Shown here piece by piece: positions 9,901 through 17,969 of a DNA stretch of 64,000 bases. The DNA is from Thalassospira lucentensis MCCC 1A00383 = DSM 14000. GTDB lineage: Bacteria; Pseudomonadota; Alphaproteobacteria; Rhodospirillales; Thalassospiraceae. The position numbers and the translations under genes were made by a program. The stretch lies in assembly GCF_000421265.1 (NCBI RefSeq), contig NZ_ATWN01000006.1, positions 124,001-188,000 on the forward strand, given 5' to 3'. How positions within the stretch are numbered: the stretch's first letter is position 1; the number at the start of each line of letters is the position of its first letter. The notes under the pieces were generated by a model. It was not told the DNA's origin, made no database searches, and was given only the letters and a program-made list of their open reading frames with translations.

Positions 9901-11756
9901 CCGAAATCATGGATACGCACATTGATATCAACGTCGCGCGGTTCCACCGTGAACGGGTTCTCGGTGATGACCTTAAGCCCCATGTTTTCAAGCATCGGCA
10001 ACACATCGGACAGCGGCACAGGCATGCCCGGATTATAGATTTTAAACCGGAGCTCGTTCTCGGCCGCCTCAATCGGGCGATACAGGTTCACCCGGATATC
10101 AAAGGCCTTCATCACGTCTTCGATGCGCTCAACATCAAGTGCGGCACTTTCAACCGTGAAACGATCACGATAGTCGCTTGAGAAGCTTTCGCCGTATTTG
10201 CGATACAGTGCTAAGCCACGTTCTTCGCCCATTTCACGCACAAGAACCTGACGCAACGTATCGGCCCAGTCGCGTGCAGTTTCAACAAGCTGACGTTCGA
10301 TGTCGGTCACATCGTATTCCGGCAATTCACCCGGCGTGGTTTTCACCAGCAGGTGCAACCGCGCAAGCGGACTGTCGCCAATCAGGGTATAATGAGCTGA
10401 AACCTTGCCCTCAAAGGCGTCTTCAATGACCTTCTGGAACTTGATCCGCAATTTGGTCGAGAAACGATCACGCGGGCAGAAAAGCTGACAGGAGACGAAC
10501 CGTTCAAACGCGTCACGCCGGACAAAAAGCGCAATCCGTTGGCGTTCCTGCAGGTGCAATATCCCCATGCAGGTATGATACAGATCATCAAGTTCGACCT
10601 GGAACAGCTCATCACGCGGGAAGGTTTCAAGAATATTGACCAGTGCCTTGGCGTCATGACCGGCGGGCGGGAAGCCGGCGCGGGCAATCGTTTCATCCAG
10701 TTTTTTGCGCAAAAGCGGGATCAAACGCGGGCTGAGGTTATAGGCAACTGAGGTAAACAGGCCGACGAACAGATGCTGACCAATCACCTTGCCTTTGGTG
10801 TCGAACTGTTTGACGACAATGGTATCAAGATGAACAGACCGATGAACTGTCGATTGTTTATTGGCTTTGGTCACCATCAAGAGACTGGGTTTGGTGACAA
10901 AATCCTTTACCTCGTCTGACAGGTTGCCGATCTGGCGCAACTCGTCAAAAACATGCGTGCCTTCGCGCGCCAGAATGCCCAACTGGTTCTGAACACTTAC
11001 GTCACCACCGGCCTTTTTGGCGCCACCGCCAAATTTATATTCGCGGTAGCCCAGGAAGGTGAAATGGTCGTTATGCAGCCAGCCCAGGAATTCCTCGGCT
11101 TCCTTACGATCATCGGTCGGAATGGTTTTCGGGGCTGTTTTAATTTCATCCAGAACGTCGGTGACTTTGCTGAGCATCTGTTTCCAGTCACGCACAGCAA
11201 GACCGACATCGGTCAAAACATCATCAAGACGTGCGCGTACTTTATTAAGCACGGCTTCGTCGGTTTGTTCGTCAATCTCAAGATGCATGACCGATTCACG
11301 CGGCGCATCGGAGTCTTCGACCGAGGCAACGACGTCAAGTTCTCCCTTGCCGTCGCGCTTGATCCGCATGATCGGGTGAATGACCAGATGAACGGTCAGA
11401 TCAAGGTCATGCAGGGCGGATGTAACCGAGTCGACCAGAAACGGCATGTCCGTATTGATCATCTCGATCACGGTGTGATCTGATTTCCAGCCGTGCTCTT
11501 CGAGATCAGGGTTATAGACCCGGATCTTGGCCGCATCAGCCGAAGGACGCTTTTGTGCGAATTTGTAAAGCGTCAACGCCGCGCCATAAAGCGAGTCGAT
11601 AGATCGACCCGCCACGTCGTCGGGCGGAACATCCTTGTAAAAAAGGCGAACGAACGCTTCTGCATCCTTCGCCATTTTGCCTTTTAAACGCTGTTGGATT
11701 TGTTCGACAACTTTGTCGATGACTTCCCGTTTCGGGTCGTCTTTACGGGCTTTCAT
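6921..11756 (-). CDS. NAD-specific glutamate dehydrogenase, large 180-kDa class
   Basis: Catalyses oxidative deamination of glutamate to 2-oxoglutarate and ammonium with NAD. The 1611-residue length and architecture match the large L_180-type bacterial enzymes: a long N-terminal regulatory region with ACT-like segments, a central catalytic core containing VARGGIRWSDRQEDFRTE and the Lys/Gly motif PVGSKGGFVVKR, and a long C-terminal helical domain. A CARCDE motif lies near the C-terminus. Start at 11756 follows an AAGGG nine bases upstream; the in-frame upstream ATGs would add a poor leader. Single-gene transcript with its own terminator. In these bacteria the enzyme is mainly catabolic (family knowledge), in keeping with the nitrogen genes at 19.7-23 kb, though no direct link is seen. 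Confidence 0.96.
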   Translation of the reverse strand: MKARKDDPKREVIDKVVEQIQQRLKGKMAKDAEAFVRLFYKDVPPDDVAGRSIDSLYGAALTLYKFAQKRPSADAAKIRVYNPDLEEHGWKSDHTVIEMINTDMPFLVDSVTSALHDLDLTVHLVIHPIMRIKRDGKGELDVVASVEDSDAPRESVMHLEIDEQTDEAVLNKVRARLDDVLTDVGLAVRDWKQMLSKVTDVLDEIKTAPKTIPTDDRKEAEEFLGWLHNDHFTFLGYREYKFGGGAKKAGGDVSVQNQLGILAREGTHVFDELRQIGNLSDEVKDFVTKPSLLMVTKANKQSTVHRSVHLDTIVVKQFDTKGKVIGQHLFVGLFTSVAYNLSPRLIPLLRKKLDETIARAGFPPAGHDAKALVNILETFPRDELFQVELDDLYHTCMGILHLQERQRIALFVRRDAFERFVSCQLFCPRDRFSTKLRIKFQKVIEDAFEGKVSAHYTLIGDSPLARLHLLVKTTPGELPEYDVTDIERQLVETARDWADTLRQVLVREMGEERGLALYRKYGESFSSDYRDRFTVESAALDVERIEDVMKAFDIRVNLYRPIEAAENELRFKIYNPGMPVPLSDVLPMLENMGLKVITENPFTVEPRDVDINVRIHDFGVVVDGEFHLHDVRDKFQELFVRMWHGEVENDAFNRLVLLGGLDWREVVILRTYSRYMRQMGSAFSQDYMAKTLANNPTLASALVSLFVARFDPDRDPGLAAEAEAIEGDIITKLEDVMNPDEDRILRAFLNLVQATLRTNFFQYGADGNPKPYLSVKFNSGMVEDLPLPRPWREIFVYSPRVEAVHLRGGPVARGGIRWSDRQEDFRTEILGLVKAQMVKNAVIVPVGSKGGFVVKRPPVDGTREAFLEEGIACYKILMSGMLDITDNIVAGDIVAPERVRRLDEDDPYLVVAADKGTATFSDIANGVARDYGFWLDDAFASGGSQGYDHKKMGITARGAWESVKRHFREMGKDIQKTPFTVAGVGDMSGDVFGNGMLLSEQIKLTAAFNHMHIFVDPDPDMAKSFAERQRLFDLPRSGWGDYDKKTLSKGGDIFDRKAKTLDPSPEVRKLLGLETGKVTPADMMKAILKSDVELLWFGGIGTYIKSQMETNADAGDRANDAIRINGREIRAKVIGEGANLGATQRGRIEYAHASGRLNTDAIDNAAGVNCSDHEVNIKILVGEVVAAGDMTEKQRNKLLVEMTDEVGDLVLRDNYLQSQAISNTYAASADVLDAQVRLIRMLEREGRLNREIEYLPDDEELAKRASNHEGLTRPEVSVLMPYAKLWLYDEVLESDLPDDPILVEELVRYFPTPVRKKYADAISEHRLKREIIATVATNSLVNRVGGTFVHDMMEATGLSAVDVSRGYLITRAVFGLRDIWAGIEALDNVVLAKLQIGMFRDINRMVNHVTQWFLRNCEELNVGAKIEMFRPAVSKVIDAFDDIVPVDAGFRTSLDQKAQSLVAQGVPEDLARRVASMAQMVAICDVVRIAEATGRDVIEVGATYFAVGARFQLGLMRAAADSIEAETHWQKLARAAVVDDLYGHQRELTRAVLGAGKKGASGAELVDKWVDAHQRGCARCDELINELRAAGQIDLSMITVANRQIRALTGA

Positions 11757-12126
11757 GTCCAATTTCCCTTTTTCCCGGTCCTGTTTGCCAGAACCGAAAC
11801 ACTGACCTTTTGCGGTCAGCATCACACACCACGGATGTCACATTTAATTGGGAAGGAAATCTGGGGTTTTCCAAGGTTGGAGCATATGGAATTCCGAAGA
11901 TTTCCTCCAAGGCTACACATAGCGGATGATCTGCCTAAAAACTATGCTTCTGCACAAAAAAAATTCATTTAACCAACAAGCTAGCCTTTCACCGAAACAT
12001 TAATTGTCTGGCTGCGATGTCACAGAATTTTGTTCTTTTTGCATCGCAAGATCGAGTTAAACTTGGAATACTGCCCCAAGCGATTATCATCTTCGCAACC
12101 GCACAATGAAAATTCGGAGTCTCATG
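11757..12126. other. Divergent promoter region between glutamate dehydrogenase and fabI
   Basis: 370 bases, AT-rich in the middle, without a coding frame I can support. It contains the interrupted inverted repeat GGAAATCT (11855-11862) / AGATTTCC (11898-11905), interlaced with TTGGAG / CTCCAA. This is a possible operator, but no matching regulator was recognised. The fabI ribosome binding site GGAG is at 12116-12119. Confidence 0.4.
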
Positions 12127-12885
12127 ATGCTTGCAGGCAAAAAAGGCCTGATTGTCGGTATTGCCAATAAAATGTCCATCGCTTGGGGATGTGCCCGCAT
12201 TTTCAACCGCGAAAGCGCTGAACTGGCGATCACCTATCAGAACGCAAAAGCCGAAAAGTATGTCCGCCCGCAGGCCGAAGAACTTCACGCCCCGATCATC
12301 TGCCCGCTTGATGTCTGTGACGAACAGCAAATGGACATATTGTTCGCACAGATCGAGAAACAATGGGGAAAGCTTGATTTCGTACTGCATTCAATCGCCT
12401 TTGCCCCGGCAGATGACCTGCATGGGCGGGTGACGGACTGTTCACGCGACGGCTTTTTGATGGCGATGGATATTTCGTGCCATTCGTTTCAGCGCCTTGC
12501 CAAACGGGCAGAGCCGTTAATGACCGATGGCGGCGCACTTTTGACGGTGACCTATATGGGCTCAGAGCGGGTGATTGATCATTACGGCGTCATGGGCCCG
12601 GTCAAGGCGGCCCTTGAAAGCACAACCCGTTATATGGCGGCCGAGCTTGGTCCGAAAAACATTCGCTGCCATGCGATTTCACCGGGGCCACTTTTAACCC
12701 GTGCGGCATCAGGCATTGCCGAGTTTGAGACATTGATGGATCAGGCAACCCGTCGTGCGCCGGGCCGCAGATTGGTCACCATTGATGAAATCGGCGAGCT
12801 GGCAGCTTTTCTTGCCAGTGACCGCGCCCGGTCTTTGACCGGGGATGTCGCTCATATTGATGGCGGTTACAATATCATGGGTTAA
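12127..12885 (+). CDS. fabI: Enoyl-[acyl-carrier-protein] reductase (NADH), FabI
   Basis: Reduces trans-2-enoyl-ACP in the last step of each type II fatty-acid elongation cycle; cytosolic. The 252-residue protein is a short-chain dehydrogenase-like fold with the FabI-specific cofactor loop GLIVGIANKMSIAWGCA (not TGxxxGIG) at the N-terminus. It has the active-site Tyr pair in TYMGSERVIDHYGVMGPVK, where the last Tyr and the Lys six residues on form the catalytic YxxMxxxK, and a C-terminal DGGYNIMG. Two ATGs in tandem (12124 and 12127) follow GGAG at four or seven bases; the second has better spacing. Monocistronic, convergent with the DUF488 gene. Confidence 0.93.
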   Translation: MLAGKKGLIVGIANKMSIAWGCARIFNRESAELAITYQNAKAEKYVRPQAEELHAPIICPLDVCDEQQMDILFAQIEKQWGKLDFVLHSIAFAPADDLHGRVTDCSRDGFLMAMDISCHSFQRLAKRAEPLMTDGGALLTVTYMGSERVIDHYGVMGPVKAALESTTRYMAAELGPKNIRCHAISPGPLLTRAASGIAEFETLMDQATRRAPGRRLVTIDEIGELAAFLASDRARSLTGDVAHIDGGYNIMG

Positions 12886-12926
12886 CGACGCTTTATCGCG
12901 CCTCATGTTAGCGACGCTTTATCGCG
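12886..12926. repeat. Two 15-base direct repeats at the fabI/DUF488 junction
   Basis: CGACGCTTTATCGCG occurs at 12886-12900 and again at 12912-12926, 26 bases apart. The second copy encodes the C-terminal DAIKRR residues of the DUF488 protein; the first lies just past the fabI stop. It looks like a small tandem duplication of the DUF488 3' end. Confidence 0.7.
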
Positions 12927-13549
12927 TCTTGGGCCCGTGGCGCGACACGTTTGATCTGGCGCTGTAACGCAAGTTTGGTTTCGGCATCAGGATCAGGGGC
13001 CATTGCGGCAAACAGATCGGGCACGTCACCGCCGTTCAGCGCGACCATGCGCTGTTCGGTTTCGGACTGATGTTCAACGCCCCCTTCGACCAAATGGCAA
13101 AGATCAAACCCGGCGGCCTTTAGTGGCGGGGCAATCAGCAACGTCCGATGACAATCAAGCGGATCCTTTTCCGCACACATCAGACAGATGCGATATTTTT
13201 GCGCACCGCTGATCAAACGGGCAATGCCATCCTGAAATTCCGGAAGCTGTACCATCAGATCATAGTCCAGCTGCCCGTCAGGATAGAGCTCAGGCACTTG
13301 CGGCTTGCCACCCATTACATCCCCCATAAAAACATAGGCAACGCCCTGTGCCCGCAAAAAGGGGCCAAAACTGTCGGCATCAAACGCCGTCCAGTAGCTG
13401 GATCGTTTAAACGTCCGAACATCGGCCACGGCCGTAATGCCGTGCGCCTTAAACAGCGCAAGCAAACTGTCGCGGTCATGACCGGCATAGCCGACCGTGA
13501 AGATGGTTTTCGGATCGGGTCCGGGTACGTTTGGCGGAGCATCCTGCAT
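12908..13549 (-). CDS. DUF488 family protein
   Basis: About 213 residues of DUF488, a family of unknown biochemical function. Visible family motifs are TIFTVGYAGHDRDSLLALF near the N-terminus, VADVRTFKRSSYW, the GGKP segment, and the C-terminal LMCAEKDPLDCHRTLL with conserved Cys, Glu and CHR. The start is uncertain: no good ribosome binding site is seen. ATG at 13549 is the best supported; a TTG at 13585 in the same frame would add 12 residues. It is transcribed toward fabI and lies downstream of the tRNA-Gly pair on the same strand, but a terminator separates them. Confidence 0.8.
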   Translation of the reverse strand: MQDAPPNVPGPDPKTIFTVGYAGHDRDSLLALFKAHGITAVADVRTFKRSSYWTAFDADSFGPFLRAQGVAYVFMGDVMGGKPQVPELYPDGQLDYDLMVQLPEFQDGIARLISGAQKYRICLMCAEKDPLDCHRTLLIAPPLKAAGFDLCHLVEGGVEHQSETEQRMVALNGGDVPDLFAAMAPDPDAETKLALQRQIKRVAPRAQDAIKRR

Positions 13550-13597
13550 AGGGTGCAGCACACGATAAAAAGGCCCATAGCGCAAGACGGAAAAGCA

Positions 13598-13623
13598 AAA
13601 GGCCGCCCCGAAGGACGGCCTTT
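13598..13623 (-). terminator. Terminator downstream of the tRNA-Gly pair
   Basis: Arms AAAGGCC (13598-13604) and GGCCTTT (13617-13623), extendable through GCC/GAC bases to a longer stem. On the minus strand it is followed by TTTTGCTTTT. It ends the tRNA transcript 13 bases after the encoded CCA. Confidence 0.75.
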
Positions 13624-13636
13624 GAAACTTTCATCA

Positions 13637-13711
13637 TGGAGCGGGCGAAGAGATTCGAACTCTCGACCCTAACCTTGGCAAGGTTATGCTCTACCCCTGA
13701 GCTACGCCCGC
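13637..13711 (-). tRNA. tRNA-Gly (anticodon GCC), copy 2 of the tandem
   Basis: Reading the minus strand from 13711, the gene starts GCGGGCGTAGCTC. It has an anticodon loop with GCC within TTGCCAA, a T arm GAGAGTTCGAATCTC, and ends with acceptor CGCCCGC, discriminator U and an encoded CCA (13637-13639). It folds as a full 75-nt cloverleaf and is identical to the copy 113 bases upstream. Confidence 0.96.
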
Positions 13712-13749
13712 ATCATCATGAAAGCTGATGCCTTTGGAAAGTGACCTGA

Positions 13750-13824
13750 TGGAGCGGGCGAAGAGATTCGAACTCTCGACCCTAACCTTGGCAAGGTTAT
13801 GCTCTACCCCTGAGCTACGCCCGC
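13750..13824 (-). tRNA. tRNA-Gly (anticodon GCC), copy 1 of the tandem
   Basis: Identical in all 75 positions to the downstream copy, with acceptor stem GCGGGCG/CGCCCGC, GCC anticodon and encoded CCA (13750-13752). The two genes are separated by 38 bases and probably share one precursor ended by the hairpin at 13598-13623. Confidence 0.96.
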
Positions 13825-14042
13825 ATTCATCAGTATTTCCTGCCCCTGTGGAGCGGCGCGGATAATAGCCCAACAAAGAGCGATTGCAACCCTTTTTTCC
13901 ACGAAAGTGCCACATCGGAAATTTTGGCGGTTTTCCTTGACTTTACTGGGTCCAATCGCCGAAATCCGACCATCGTTGCGCAAATTTGCGTCCGGTTTTC
14001 AACTTGGGTATCTTCTGGCATCACATCCACAAGGAAAACAGC

Positions 14043-14561
14043 ATGAGCGATCCATCAACCCTGCTTTTCGAATATCTGGAAAAACTGGAAATCGAAACCA
14101 CGACTCACAGCCATGAGCCGCTGTTCACAGTTGAGGATTCGCAGAATTTGCGCGGCGACCTGCCCGGTCTGCATTCCAAGAACCTGTTTGTCAAAGATAA
14201 AAAGGACGCTCTTTGGTTGGTGGTGGCCGAGGAAAACACGCAAATCCGTATGAACCATCTGCACAAACGGCTTGGATCGGCACGCCTTTCGTTTGGTAAA
14301 CCAGAACTTCTGATCGAAACGCTTGGCGTGACACCGGGGTCGGTAACGCCCTTTGCCCTGATCAATGATCAGGATCGCGTGGTTAATCTGGCACTTGATG
14401 CCAAACTGGCCAGTGGCGACAAATTGAACTTTCACCCCTTGCGGAATGACCGAACCACGACAATTCAGTCTATGGACCTGTTGCGGTTCGTCTCGTCACT
14501 GGGCTATGACGCAAAGATCATTGATTTTGAAAACGAATTAGATGACCAATCGTCTAACTAA
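14043..14561 (+). CDS. YbaK/ProX-domain prolyl-tRNA editing protein (ProXp-ala type)
   Basis: Free-standing trans-editing deacylase that, by family knowledge, hydrolyses Ala-tRNA(Pro) made by prolyl-tRNA synthetase lacking an insertion domain; cytosolic. The 172-residue length and the motif DLPGLHSKNLFVKDKK, with its conserved catalytic-pocket Lys followed by NLF, fit ProXp-ala rather than bacterial YbaK. The middle part carries GVTPGSVTPFAL, also typical. Start at 14043 follows AAGGA seven to eight bases upstream. No operon partner; the thioredoxin gene follows after 124 bases. Confidence 0.87.
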   Translation: MSDPSTLLFEYLEKLEIETTTHSHEPLFTVEDSQNLRGDLPGLHSKNLFVKDKKDALWLVVAEENTQIRMNHLHKRLGSARLSFGKPELLIETLGVTPGSVTPFALINDQDRVVNLALDAKLASGDKLNFHPLRNDRTTTIQSMDLLRFVSSLGYDAKIIDFENELDDQSSN

Positions 14562-14685
14562 ACGTCTGAGAAACCTTTTAGTCCTTTATATTGACGTATA
14601 ATACACGCCTAATATTGCCATTACACCTCTTGTCGGACGGCAATGGCAACATCATCTTAAATCCTGAATTAGTGAGTTAAAGATA

Positions 14686-15606
14686 ATGTCCATCATTCTT
14701 GACGCGAACGCGCCGGAAGCTGCCACCAACACGACGCCCGACCTGATCAAGGACGGATCTGTCGAAACTTTTGTGCAAGACGTCATCGAACCGTCTATGG
14801 AAGTGCCTGTTGTTGTTGATTTCTGGGCACCTTGGTGCGGTCCATGCAAAAGCCTGACGCCGACGATCGAAAAAGTCACCCGCGAAGCCGGTGGACGGGT
14901 GAAGCTTGTCAAAATCAATATTGACGAGAACCAGGAACTGGCAGCGCAGTTGCGCATCCAGTCCGTCCCGACCGTCTATGCCTTTAAGGATGGCCGTCCG
15001 GTTGATGCATTTCAGGGCGCACAGCCCGAAAGCGAAGTGCGCGCATTCTATGAAAAACTTGCTGGCGGCCCGATTGAAAGCCCGATTGAAGCCATTCTTG
15101 AACAGGCGGCCACAGCCCTTGCCGAAGACGACCACACCACCGCACATAGCCTGTATGTCAGCGTGCTTGAACGTGAACAGCAAAACGAAGTCGCCATTGG
15201 CGGCATGATCCGCTGCATGGTTGGCATGGGTGAAATTGAAGAAACCCGCCACTTCGTTGACAACATGTCTGATCTTGATCGCCTCAAACCCGCGATTGCG
15301 GCTGCCATCAGTGCGCTTGAACTGGCTGAAACCGGATATAGCCCGGAAGACCTTGAAGCCGCGCGCGCCAAAGTTGCGGCCAATCCTTCTGATGTGCAGG
15401 CACAATACGATCTTGGCATGGCCTGCTTTGCGACCAACAAACGCGAAGATGCCGTCAAAGCCATGATCACCATCATTCGCACCGACCGTGAATGGAACGA
15501 GGATGCCGGGCGCACCCAGCTCCTTAAATTCTTTGAAGCATGGGGCCCATCAGACCCCGCCAGCGTCGCCGGACGCCGCGCATTATCAACGGTGTTATTT
15601 TCATGA
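14686..15606 (+). CDS. Thioredoxin-fold/TPR co-chaperone (CnoX/YbbN type)
   Basis: 306 residues: an N-terminal thioredoxin domain (about 25-130) with the redox motif WAPWCGPCK and cis-Pro in SVPTVYAFKDG, followed by a C-terminal helical tetratricopeptide-like region (about 140-300). This is the CnoX/YbbN architecture, a holdase that hands substrates to chaperonin systems. The enteric protein lacks the CGPC pair, whereas this one retains it, so oxidoreductase activity is likely (inference). Its TGA overlaps the ATG of the LON-domain gene (ATGA at 15603-15606), indicating translational coupling. Confidence 0.9.
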   Translation: MSIILDANAPEAATNTTPDLIKDGSVETFVQDVIEPSMEVPVVVDFWAPWCGPCKSLTPTIEKVTREAGGRVKLVKINIDENQELAAQLRIQSVPTVYAFKDGRPVDAFQGAQPESEVRAFYEKLAGGPIESPIEAILEQAATALAEDDHTTAHSLYVSVLEREQQNEVAIGGMIRCMVGMGEIEETRHFVDNMSDLDRLKPAIAAAISALELAETGYSPEDLEAARAKVAANPSDVQAQYDLGMACFATNKREDAVKAMITIIRTDREWNEDAGRTQLLKFFEAWGPSDPASVAGRRALSTVLFS

Positions 15607-16292
15607 GCATATGCGGTCCCTTCGATCCGATGTATTCGGACTTGCCAAACACCATGCCGATTTTCCCGCTGGGTGGCGCTTTGCTGCTGCCGCGCGGGCA
15701 TCTGCCGCTTAATGTTTTTGAGCCGCGGTATCTTAATATGGTGACGGATGCATTGGGTCAGGACCGCATGATTGGCATGATCCAGCCAAGGCCGGATCAG
15801 CGTGCCAGCCTTTTGGTTGATCAGGATAATCCGCCGGTTTTCAACACCGGTTGTGCGGGACGCATTACCGCCTTTAGCGAAACCGATGATGGACGTTTTT
15901 TAATCACATTGACCGGTGTTTGCCGGTTCAATGTGGTGGAAGAATTGCCCGAGAATGAGGGCGGTTACCGCACTGTACGCGGTGATTTCAGCGCATGGAA
16001 AGATGACCTGGACATTCCCAGTGTCGACGCACCGATCAACCGTGATCGCCTGCGCACTGCCCTGGAAGTCTATTTTGCGCAGCATTCCTTAAGGTCATGC
16101 TGGGATACACTGGCCGACAGCGATGATGAAATGTTGATCACCACCATTTCGATGGGCTGCCAGCTTAGCCCGCTTGAAAAACAGGCTTTGCTCGAATGCA
16201 CAACCCTGTATGATCGCGGCGATATGCTGACAACCTTGCTTGAAATGGCGGCACATGCCAATCCAAAGCACGCGCACAGCAATTCAAACTAA
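15603..16292 (+). CDS. LON substrate-binding domain protein
   Basis: 229-residue protein consisting essentially of the Lon N-terminal (PUA-like) domain: the motif [29 protein letters not shown] is characteristic, with [24 protein letters not shown] further on. There is no ATPase or protease domain, so it is not Lon itself; the family is often called peptidase S16 lon-domain protein, with unknown role, possibly an adaptor. It is translationally coupled to the CnoX-like gene by an ATGA overlap, which hints at a shared protein-quality role. Confidence 0.87.
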   Translation: MSICGPFDPMYSDLPNTMPIFPLGGALLLPRGHLPLNVFEPRYLNMVTDALGQDRMIGMIQPRPDQRASLLVDQDNPPVFNTGCAGRITAFSETDDGRFLITLTGVCRFNVVEELPENEGGYRTVRGDFSAWKDDLDIPSVDAPINRDRLRTALEVYFAQHSLRSCWDTLADSDDEMLITTISMGCQLSPLEKQALLECTTLYDRGDMLTTLLEMAAHANPKHAHSNSN

Positions 16293-16339
16293 GCCAAACA
16301 GACCTGTCACACGACGCCCACCAAACCGAAGGCCACATT

Positions 16340-16528
16340 ATGACCGCGACCCACAGCCCGGTAGACCCGAAACTTCTTGAAATCCTTGTCTGCCCGGTCA
16401 CCAAGCAGGCACTTGAGTATGATCGCGACAATAACGAACTGATCAGCACCAAAGCCGGTCTGGCCTATCCGATCCGTGACGGCATCCCGATCATGCTGCC
16501 TGACGAAGCCCGCGCAATCGACGATTAA
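16340..16528 (+). CDS. Trm112-like zinc-ribbon protein (UPF0434/YcaR)
   Basis: 62-residue small protein of the Trm112/YcaR family. It contains the core [17 protein letters not shown] and the second half [20 protein letters not shown]. Only one Cys of the eukaryotic zinc site (VCP) is kept, as in many bacterial homologues. In other organisms Trm112 stabilises methyltransferases; the bacterial role is not settled. Probably in one transcript with the LON-domain gene upstream and the DUF971 gene 14 bases downstream. Confidence 0.88.
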   Translation: MTATHSPVDPKLLEILVCPVTKQALEYDRDNNELISTKAGLAYPIRDGIPIMLPDEARAIDD

Positions 16529-16542
16529 GGCAGCTTAACTTC

Positions 16543-16932
16543 ATGGCCAAAGACGGTTTCACACCTGATTTCACACCGGTTGAAATCAATTATCTGCGCG
16601 ATGAACACATTCTGGAAATCGTCTGGGATGATGGTGTTTCGTCGCGCTTTAGTGCGGAACTGCTTCGGGTTGAAAGCCCATCGGCCGAGGTGCAGGGCCA
16701 CCATCCGTCGGAAAAGAAAATCATCCCCGGGCGGCGCCATGTCGGGGTTATCGATATTGTTCCGGTTGGCAACTATGCCATCCGCATCAGTTTCGACGAC
16801 CTGCATGACAGCGGACTTTTCAGTTGGCACTACCTGCGCGAATTGCACGACACACAAGATACCCTGTGGGCAGATTACCTTCGTGCACTCGAGGCCCGCG
16901 GCCTGTCACGCGACCCACGCAAACCTTCCTGA
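16543..16932 (+). CDS. DUF971 protein (gamma-butyrobetaine hydroxylase N-terminal-like)
   Basis: 129 residues made up of a single DUF971 domain, the small fold also found at the N-terminus of gamma-butyrobetaine hydroxylase and at the end of some Mrp/HCF101 proteins. Visible motifs are LEIVWDDGVSSRFSAELLRV and the C-terminal YAIRISFDDLHDSGLFSWHYL. Function as a stand-alone protein is unknown; a link to iron-sulfur or iron handling has been suggested for the family but nothing here proves it. Last gene of the four-gene plus-strand run. Confidence 0.85.
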   Translation: MAKDGFTPDFTPVEINYLRDEHILEIVWDDGVSSRFSAELLRVESPSAEVQGHHPSEKKIIPGRRHVGVIDIVPVGNYAIRISFDDLHDSGLFSWHYLRELHDTQDTLWADYLRALEARGLSRDPRKPS

Positions 16933-16970
16933 CACCCGCCCCACACCCATTCCCACTTACCGAAAATACA

Positions 16971-17003
16971 AAAACGGCCCCGTCAGATGACAGGACCGCT
17001 TTT
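16971..17003 (-). terminator. Probable ompW terminator
   Basis: Imperfect hairpin between AAAACGGCCCCGTCA (16971-16985) and TGACAGGACCGCTTTT (16988-17003). On the minus strand it ends in a T-rich run, about 77 bases after the ompW stop. It could also serve the convergent DUF971 transcript. Confidence 0.5.
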
Positions 17004-17079
17004 AGGATTTTTCGTTCTATACCGGCCGGGGAGGCTGCGTCGCCGCCCTCTGGCACATTCGATCCGCTTTCGAGAAGAC

Positions 17080-17745
17080 TTAGAAGCGATACCCAACACC
17101 GACACCAAAGACCCATGGATCAAGATCGACATCAACTTTGGCAGGCGATGCGCCGCCAAGGTCTGCTGTAACATCGGTATTGAGAAAGAGCTTTTTCACA
17201 TCGACGTTCAACGACCACGGGCCTGAGATGGCATAATCAAAACCGGCCTGGAACGCATAGCCAAAGCCATCGTCGTATTTGATCGAATTCGCGGCACCGG
17301 ATTTCTCATTGTAGAACATGGTGTAGTTCAAACCCGCACCAACATACGGACTGAAACGCTGATCAGCCATAAAGTGATACTGCAAGGTCAGGGTCGGCGG
17401 CAAAAGATTGACCGAACCAAGGTCAACATCCGGATTCTGCCATTTCACATCATGCTTGGTGGTTGCGGCAATAAGCTCCAAAGCTATGTTATCGGTCAGA
17501 AAGTAGGAAAAATCGACCTCAGGAACGTAGTCGTTATCCACCTTGGCTTCGCCGGTTGCAATATCCCCCGTAGAGGAGTCTTCCTGCGGAACCACCCCGA
17601 TGACACGGCCACGGATCAGAAAATCACCGGCCTGTTTGGCCTTAAAGCCTGCGTCCTGTGCCTGAGCGGCACCACCGGCAACCATGGTTACGCCAAAAAT
17701 TGCCGCCACAGCAGCCGACAACATCAGTTTATGGGAAAATGTCAT
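17080..17745 (-). CDS. ompW: OmpW-family outer membrane beta-barrel protein
   Basis: 221-residue precursor with a clear signal peptide (basic TFSHK, hydrophobic core, AAQAQ cleavage region near residue 30) and an eight-stranded barrel ending in the aromatic terminus VGVGYRF. OmpW hallmarks are present: GDFLIRGRVIGVVPQ at the start of the barrel and LLPPTLTLQYHF in the middle. OmpW forms a narrow channel for hydrophobic compounds. Start at 17745 follows AGGGG/AGGAC. An FNR-type palindrome 60 bases upstream of the start predicts oxygen-dependent control, as known for ompW in enteric bacteria. Confidence 0.92.
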   Translation of the reverse strand: MTFSHKLMLSAAVAAIFGVTMVAGGAAQAQDAGFKAKQAGDFLIRGRVIGVVPQEDSSTGDIATGEAKVDNDYVPEVDFSYFLTDNIALELIAATTKHDVKWQNPDVDLGSVNLLPPTLTLQYHFMADQRFSPYVGAGLNYTMFYNEKSGAANSIKYDDGFGYAFQAGFDYAISGPWSLNVDVKKLFLNTDVTADLGGASPAKVDVDLDPWVFGVGVGYRF

Positions 17746-17804
17746 GTCCTGTCCCCTGTCATTAAATTTAACTCGAGGGGAACCTGCGCCTAAGCCATTG
17801 CTGA

Positions 17805-17826
17805 CTTGTTGATACATATCAACAAG
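17805..17826. promoter_or_regulatory. FNR/Anr box upstream of ompW
   Basis: A perfect 9-4-9 inverted repeat: arms CTTGTTGAT and ATCAACAAG around ACAT. Its core, TTGAT-ACAT-ATCAA (17809-17822), equals the FNR consensus at every defined base. Centre about 70 bases upstream of the ompW ATG. Confidence 0.8.
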
Positions 17827-17969
17827 GGTTCATAAAAAAAGACAACATTTTGAATGACTTTAAATGACCATCAAATATTAAACCCAGACGCGTGATAGAA
17901 ACACCCTATCTCTACCTTTGCATCTCTTTTAATCACATTGGGTCAGAGGGCACGACGCAGATCGCCTAG

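Noticed and set aside
13637-13824. Integration site at the tRNA-Gly pair
   Set aside because: Both tRNAs are complete with intact flanking housekeeping genes and no partial third copy nearby.
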